A DNA stretch of 64,000 nucleotides from Hellea sp039977295 (GTDB lineage Bacteria; Pseudomonadota; Alphaproteobacteria; Caulobacterales; Maricaulaceae), in the NCBI GenBank assembly GCA_039977295.1, contig JBDWDN010000009.1:310001-374000 (forward strand). The letters run 5' to 3'. A model generated the notes under the pieces. It worked only from the letters and a program-made list of their open reading frames with translations. It was not told the DNA's origin and made no database searches. Below are positions 60,659 to 64,000 of this stretch, one piece after another. Each line of letters opens with the position of its first letter. The stretch's first letter is position 1. A program made the position numbers and the translations under genes.

Positions 60659-60727
60659 TCCGAGGTAGCTTAGTCAAAGCGCCGGACTCTGGATCCGGAG
60701 AGCGCGGGTGCAAATCCCGCCCTCGGA
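60659..60727 (+). tRNA. tRNA-Gln(CUG)-like RNA with aberrant D and T arms
   Basis: A 69-nt cloverleaf: acceptor TCCGAGG/CCTCGGA (7 perfect pairs), D stem GCTT/AAGC with only a 5-nt loop (AGTCA), anticodon stem CCGGA/TCCGG with loop CTCTGGA (anticodon CTG, Gln), variable AGAGC, and T stem GCGGG/CCCGC. The T loop reads TGCAAAT instead of TTCAAAT, and the D loop lacks the G18-G19 pair. These are exactly the two motifs that make the tRNA elbow, so normal L-shape contacts cannot form. No CCA is encoded (CCC follows). All stems are intact, which argues against simple decay. A -35-like TTGACC lies at 60605. The downstream orphan gene starts 16 nt later. Confidence 0.75.
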
Positions 60728-60743
60728 CCCCTCGGGATATAAT

Positions 60744-62885
60744 ATGATTGATAGAATTGGCGACAAATATGCTTTCCTTCAGCTCATTGCTGCAGAGGAA
60801 AAGGGTCATCCTAAAAAAATATCTCAATGGAAGAATGTCCTCTCCGGCATTAGAACGGGAGAGCTACAGATTGGGTCTCGCACTGCCGTATCTGGCATGC
60901 CGCTTTGGGCCACGCCCGAAATTATACGCGGGGGCTTTGCCACTGGCGGATATGCTGCGGGCGGCCCACTACGCCCGCACGAAAAAGAGCTAGCCGCCGA
61001 GCTGGGTTTAAAAACCCGTTCAATTCCTATCATTCGGACCAGTCTGAATAGCTGGCATCTAAGTTCAAACGGTGTTGATAGATTAAAAACATTGGCGAAA
61101 GAGCGGCGCTTTATATGCGACCATCCCGAAGAAGCGGCGTTGATGAGCATCGCCTTACTCGCGGATGAAGACCACGCTTTGGCCTCAGACATTGTCGCGG
61201 CGATTTCTCCTTATTTTGATCGCCTGCGCTTTTTCCCGCGCGCCGTCGACGCCGCCAGACCAAAGGGCATTTATGTGCGCGACGTCTCAGAGGTTAGAGA
61301 AGCTTTGGCTCGTGTTCAGCCTCGTGAAGACATCAGCGTGCAATTCGACACTCTCAACATTTGGATCCCGCTTTATGATCGGTTGATTGATTTACTGGCT
61401 GATAGCAATGCCGTGGACTGGAAATCCACTGCGAAACAATGGCAGAGAGATTTTTCCAGCGCAGATCGGAGTTTTAGATCGAAACGTTGGTCTGCTCGTC
61501 ATTCACCTTTTGAACGCTGCCGCCTCGCGCTGGAAAAACGCGTGAACAAGAAACCCTTAAGCCAAAAAAATTTAAAATACGTACAGCTCGTTGTCACAAG
61601 ACACCGCGCGAAACATGGTATGGGGACGGCGCGAAAGAAGAAAAGATTGGAACAAGCCAAGCAGGACGTAAAGATATGGCATGACGCCATGGCCAACATT
61701 GTCCTTAATAGGCTGCAAGACGCTCATGGAGATTATGGACTGATTGACCCTGCAGCTTATTTAACTGCTCCCTCACAGTCCGAAGCAGGACCTGAAGCGC
61801 CCATAAATGCTGATATTCCTCATACCATTCAGAGAAAAACCTTTGCAGCTTTGCAAGGGTCAATTGGGGCTTTGATCACAGGTGGACAAATCTCATCTCC
61901 TGAAATTTTTGCCAAAGTCCTACCGCAAATTACCGCGCAGGTTCAGGCCTCGGGTTTTGATGATGGGGATAAAGCGGCTGTTTTTTCGGAGTGCTACAAA
62001 GCCTTCCATAAAAGGCGGTCTCTACTCCTTTTGAATTTGGAGTCGCAAATTCGCATCACGGAAATTCCGTGGGTCAAAACCTTGCTAGTATCTCGAAAAG
62101 ACAGGCCCGAGGATTCAGACCTGTCACGGACAGCGCTTACGGAATTTGTGTCCTTGACACTAACCCATTTTCCCCATGTTCAATTCCCAAATCCATTGAT
62201 TGAGCAAATGCATGACTTGGCCAAACGCGCAAATATTCACACCCCTCTTCTGCCTGAAATCGCAGCTGATATTTTTATGGGGCGGTTTTCCCAGCGGTTT
62301 GAAAAAGCGGCGCAACATACCGCGAAATATTATGAGGGCACACTTTATGCGCGTTACTATAATTTGCCCAAACAGATTCCCAGTGGCGCATTTGATAAAT
62401 TATGCGCGGAACGCGCAGAGCCCCCTAGCCGGCAGGGATGGTCTAGCGCGCAAAACGGAACCATTATAGAGCAAGGCCTGATTTTAACATCGCATAATAT
62501 GGCGGCATTATTTTCTGGGCTCGACCTGTCTAAATTAGAGTGCGGCGCCCTAGCGCTTAAATGTTTCGTTTGGATTTGCGATCGCTTGACAGCTGTTCCG
62601 CCCAGCTACCACGCCGAGCTCATTTCGCTCAAAAATTCAGCTTATGCCTGGCGGCAGATGATCGCTTTATTATCGGAGCTTCCGAAAAAGGACTTGCAAG
62701 ACACCATTGAGCAAATTCACGTCCATTTAGAGGGAACATCGGCCAGCTTTCAAAACCGTCTACGGCCCGTAATGAACGGTCTACACATTGCGGGGATGAA
62801 ATCCAAACCTCTCACTGAGAGGTCAGATCAATTTCTTGGCTGGACAGTGGGACGCCATCCGCTATCACAATGGACTGACCTATAA
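60744..62885 (+). CDS. Unrecognised 713-residue protein directly after the tRNA-like RNA
   Basis: Start at ATG 60744, with CGGGA upstream; the frame stays open back to a GTG inside the tRNA (60708), which I reject because it would put coding sequence in the T arm. The protein is cytosolic and mostly helical. The N-terminal 80 residues hold a striking IIRGGFATGGYAAGG (about 61-75) after SGMPLWATPE. It continues with a basic middle region (RHRAKHGMGTARKKKRLEQA, about 293-312) that could bind nucleic acid, and further helical blocks (LTHFPHVQFPNPLIEQMHDL) to the C-terminus. I recall the GGFATG type of sequence from uncharacterised proteins but know no function. The 16-nt gap to the tRNA-like RNA means both are likely on one transcript. 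The gene is followed 22 bases later by a Rieske oxygenase. Confidence 0.75.
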   Translation: MIDRIGDKYAFLQLIAAEEKGHPKKISQWKNVLSGIRTGELQIGSRTAVSGMPLWATPEIIRGGFATGGYAAGGPLRPHEKELAAELGLKTRSIPIIRTSLNSWHLSSNGVDRLKTLAKERRFICDHPEEAALMSIALLADEDHALASDIVAAISPYFDRLRFFPRAVDAARPKGIYVRDVSEVREALARVQPREDISVQFDTLNIWIPLYDRLIDLLADSNAVDWKSTAKQWQRDFSSADRSFRSKRWSARHSPFERCRLALEKRVNKKPLSQKNLKYVQLVVTRHRAKHGMGTARKKKRLEQAKQDVKIWHDAMANIVLNRLQDAHGDYGLIDPAAYLTAPSQSEAGPEAPINADIPHTIQRKTFAALQGSIGALITGGQISSPEIFAKVLPQITAQVQASGFDDGDKAAVFSECYKAFHKRRSLLLLNLESQIRITEIPWVKTLLVSRKDRPEDSDLSRTALTEFVSLTLTHFPHVQFPNPLIEQMHDLAKRANIHTPLLPEIAADIFMGRFSQRFEKAAQHTAKYYEGTLYARYYNLPKQIPSGAFDKLCAERAEPPSRQGWSSAQNGTIIEQGLILTSHNMAALFSGLDLSKLECGALALKCFVWICDRLTAVPPSYHAELISLKNSAYAWRQMIALLSELPKKDLQDTIEQIHVHLEGTSASFQNRLRPVMNGLHIAGMKSKPLTERSDQFLGWTVGRHPLSQWTDL

Positions 62886-62907
62886 TTGGGACTTAAGAGG
62901 AATAGTA

Positions 62908-64000
62908 ATGACGCAAAGTTTCATGACTGACAGTAAGGTTGCCGCCCGCATTTTAGGCCACATTGCCAATAACACAACAGATTGCGGATCCGAAGTGTGG
63001 CGGGAGCCCGTGGATAATTACCGGTCATTAGAGCGCTTTGAGCAAGAGCTTGGCGTGCTGCGCGCCTTGCCTATTGCCTTTTGTCCGTCAACCGCGCTCA
63101 CGAAGACAGGGGATTATATTGCGCGGAAAGCTGCAGGAACGCCTCTAATTGTTGTTCGGGGTAAGGACGGTAACGCCCGCGCCTTTAAAAATGCGTGCCG
63201 TCACCGCGGCGCGCAATTGGCCTCAGGCGCGGGATGCGCCGGCGCATTCGTGTGTCCCTATCATGGCTGGTCTTACGGCCTCGATGGCGCGCTTTTAGGC
63301 ATTCCGCATGAGGGCGGTTTCCCGGACGTGGATAAGCTCGCAAGCGGGCTGATCGAGGTGACGGCTATTGAAACAAATGGTATTATTTTTGTTGTCCAAA
63401 AAGCCCCAAGCGAAAACTCCGCAGCCGCCTTAGATATGCTTAAGGGGCTGCCGCGGGTTTTAAAAGATGATCAAATTATTTTTAGTAAAACTGAGCTGAT
63501 CGTTGAAGCGAATTGGAAGCTTCACCTTGAGAGTTTCCTTGAGGGGTATCATATTAAACCCGCCCATAAAAACACCTTCTATCCATTCGGATATGATAAC
63601 TTAAACATCATCGAGTTTTGTGGGCCGCACGCCCGAGTTACATTTCCCTTTAAACGAATCGAAGACCTCAAAGGCACGGAACTGGAAGGCTGTGACGTCT
63701 CTGACAAACTCACCTATGTCAACCATATGTTCCCAAATGTCATATTGGCCGAGCTCTCCCATCACAACACGCTGGGCATCATAGAACCCCTAAGCCTCAA
63801 CCAAACGAAAATCGTCAGCTATCACATGACAAAGTCAACGGATGAGGCGGGCCAAGACGCAGCGGTCAAAGCCGCGAAACGCGACATAGCCTTTGTCAAT
63901 GAAACGGGCCAAAAAGAAGATATAGAAATGGTGACGAGCATACAGCGCAGCCTTCACGCGGAGGTCAATGAGGCCTTCACATTCGGGCATTTCGAGCCCG
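62908..64000 (+). CDS. Rieske ring-hydroxylating oxygenase alpha subunit (3' end beyond window)
   Basis: The first 364 residues are visible and the frame runs off the right edge. AAGAGGAA precedes the ATG. The Rieske ligand boxes are CRHRGAQLAS and CPYHGWSYGLDG. The catalytic mononuclear-iron segment is LESFLEGYHIKPAHKNTFY, with the two His ligands in H-x4-H; the third ligand (Asp) lies beyond the visible part or is not certain. Such enzymes put oxygen on aromatic rings or demethylate quaternary amines, steroids or betaines; the alpha subunit alone often suffices in the monomer-type family. It is the second gene in the tRNA-orphan transcription unit. Confidence 0.88.
   Translation, partial: MTQSFMTDSKVAARILGHIANNTTDCGSEVWREPVDNYRSLERFEQELGVLRALPIAFCPSTALTKTGDYIARKAAGTPLIVVRGKDGNARAFKNACRHRGAQLASGAGCAGAFVCPYHGWSYGLDGALLGIPHEGGFPDVDKLASGLIEVTAIETNGIIFVVQKAPSENSAAALDMLKGLPRVLKDDQIIFSKTELIVEANWKLHLESFLEGYHIKPAHKNTFYPFGYDNLNIIEFCGPHARVTFPFKRIEDLKGTELEGCDVSDKLTYVNHMFPNVILAELSHHNTLGIIEPLSLNQTKIVSYHMTKSTDEAGQDAAVKAAKRDIAFVNETGQKEDIEMVTSIQRSLHAEVNEAFTFGHFEP

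Noticed and set aside
60708..60743. GTG start of the orphan gene inside the tRNA T arm
   Set aside because: It would use tRNA sequence as coding sequence; the ATG at 60744 has a CGGGA site and follows the RNA end.

Overview
The window reads as chromosome of a marine alphaproteobacterium, most likely near Hyphomonadaceae/Robiginitomaculaceae. That placement is an inference from moderate GC, codon habits and gene content (S24 repressors, P450s, ring-hydroxylating oxygenases, flotillin-like SPFH protein); no rRNA or marker gene fixes it. Genes are closely packed on both strands. I see no insertion sequence, transposase, integrase or CRISPR array.

Layout. 1-3.3 kb: a TIR-membrane-TPR protein cut by the left edge, and two small TerB-like proteins. 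3.6-20.2 kb: a two-gene Tc (ABC) toxin locus, with a 2977-residue TcA and a fused TcB-TcC of 2449 residues ending in an AT-rich swapped tip with a probable permuted papain/NlpC-like fold. Each toxin gene has its own CRP-like palindrome upstream, and the TcA ribosome-binding site lies in a perfect hairpin. 20.3-26.2 kb: a surface lipoprotein, a divergent DnaA-C-like/S24-repressor pair around hexamer operators, a small unknown protein, and a CadC-type TPR regulator overlapping an unknown partner. 26.4-33.2 kb: a six-gene minus-strand membrane/envelope operon (DoxX, FG-GAP/ASPIC, two membrane proteins, DedA, DUF900 lipoprotein hydrolase), a TrkA_C membrane protein, and an ECF sigma/anti-sigma pair.

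33.5-40.4 kb holds the most striking system: a seven-gene, largely translationally coupled operon in which three different proteins each carry a fused Rieske [2Fe-2S] domain (TPP-dependent decarboxylase type, glutamate-synthase FMN type, ferric-reductase-like membrane cytochrome). With them are two tiny membrane proteins (one of 35 residues), a Tat-like Cys-rich exported protein and a cation/proton antiporter. I know of no described system with this make-up; it looks like an electron-transfer module between cytosolic carbon/nitrogen chemistry and a membrane haem protein.

40.5-58 kb: FAD and NAD(P) oxidoreductases, unknown proteins, tandem HxlR regulator and VOC protein, PLP desulfhydrase/ACC-deaminase-like enzyme, secreted esterase, DUF4291, acyl-CoA dehydrogenase, SMI1/KNR4 protein, two cytochromes P450 and a DUF3857-transglutaminase-TPR lipoprotein. 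A structured intergenic repeat occurs twice (40482, 42839). 58-64 kb: a decayed gene, a membrane protein, an SPFH protein, then a tRNA-Gln(CUG)-like RNA lacking both canonical elbow motifs. It is followed 16 nt later by an unrecognised 713-residue protein and then by a Rieske oxygenase alpha subunit that runs off the right edge. The aberrant tRNA with its orphan protein is the second candidate for an undescribed system.
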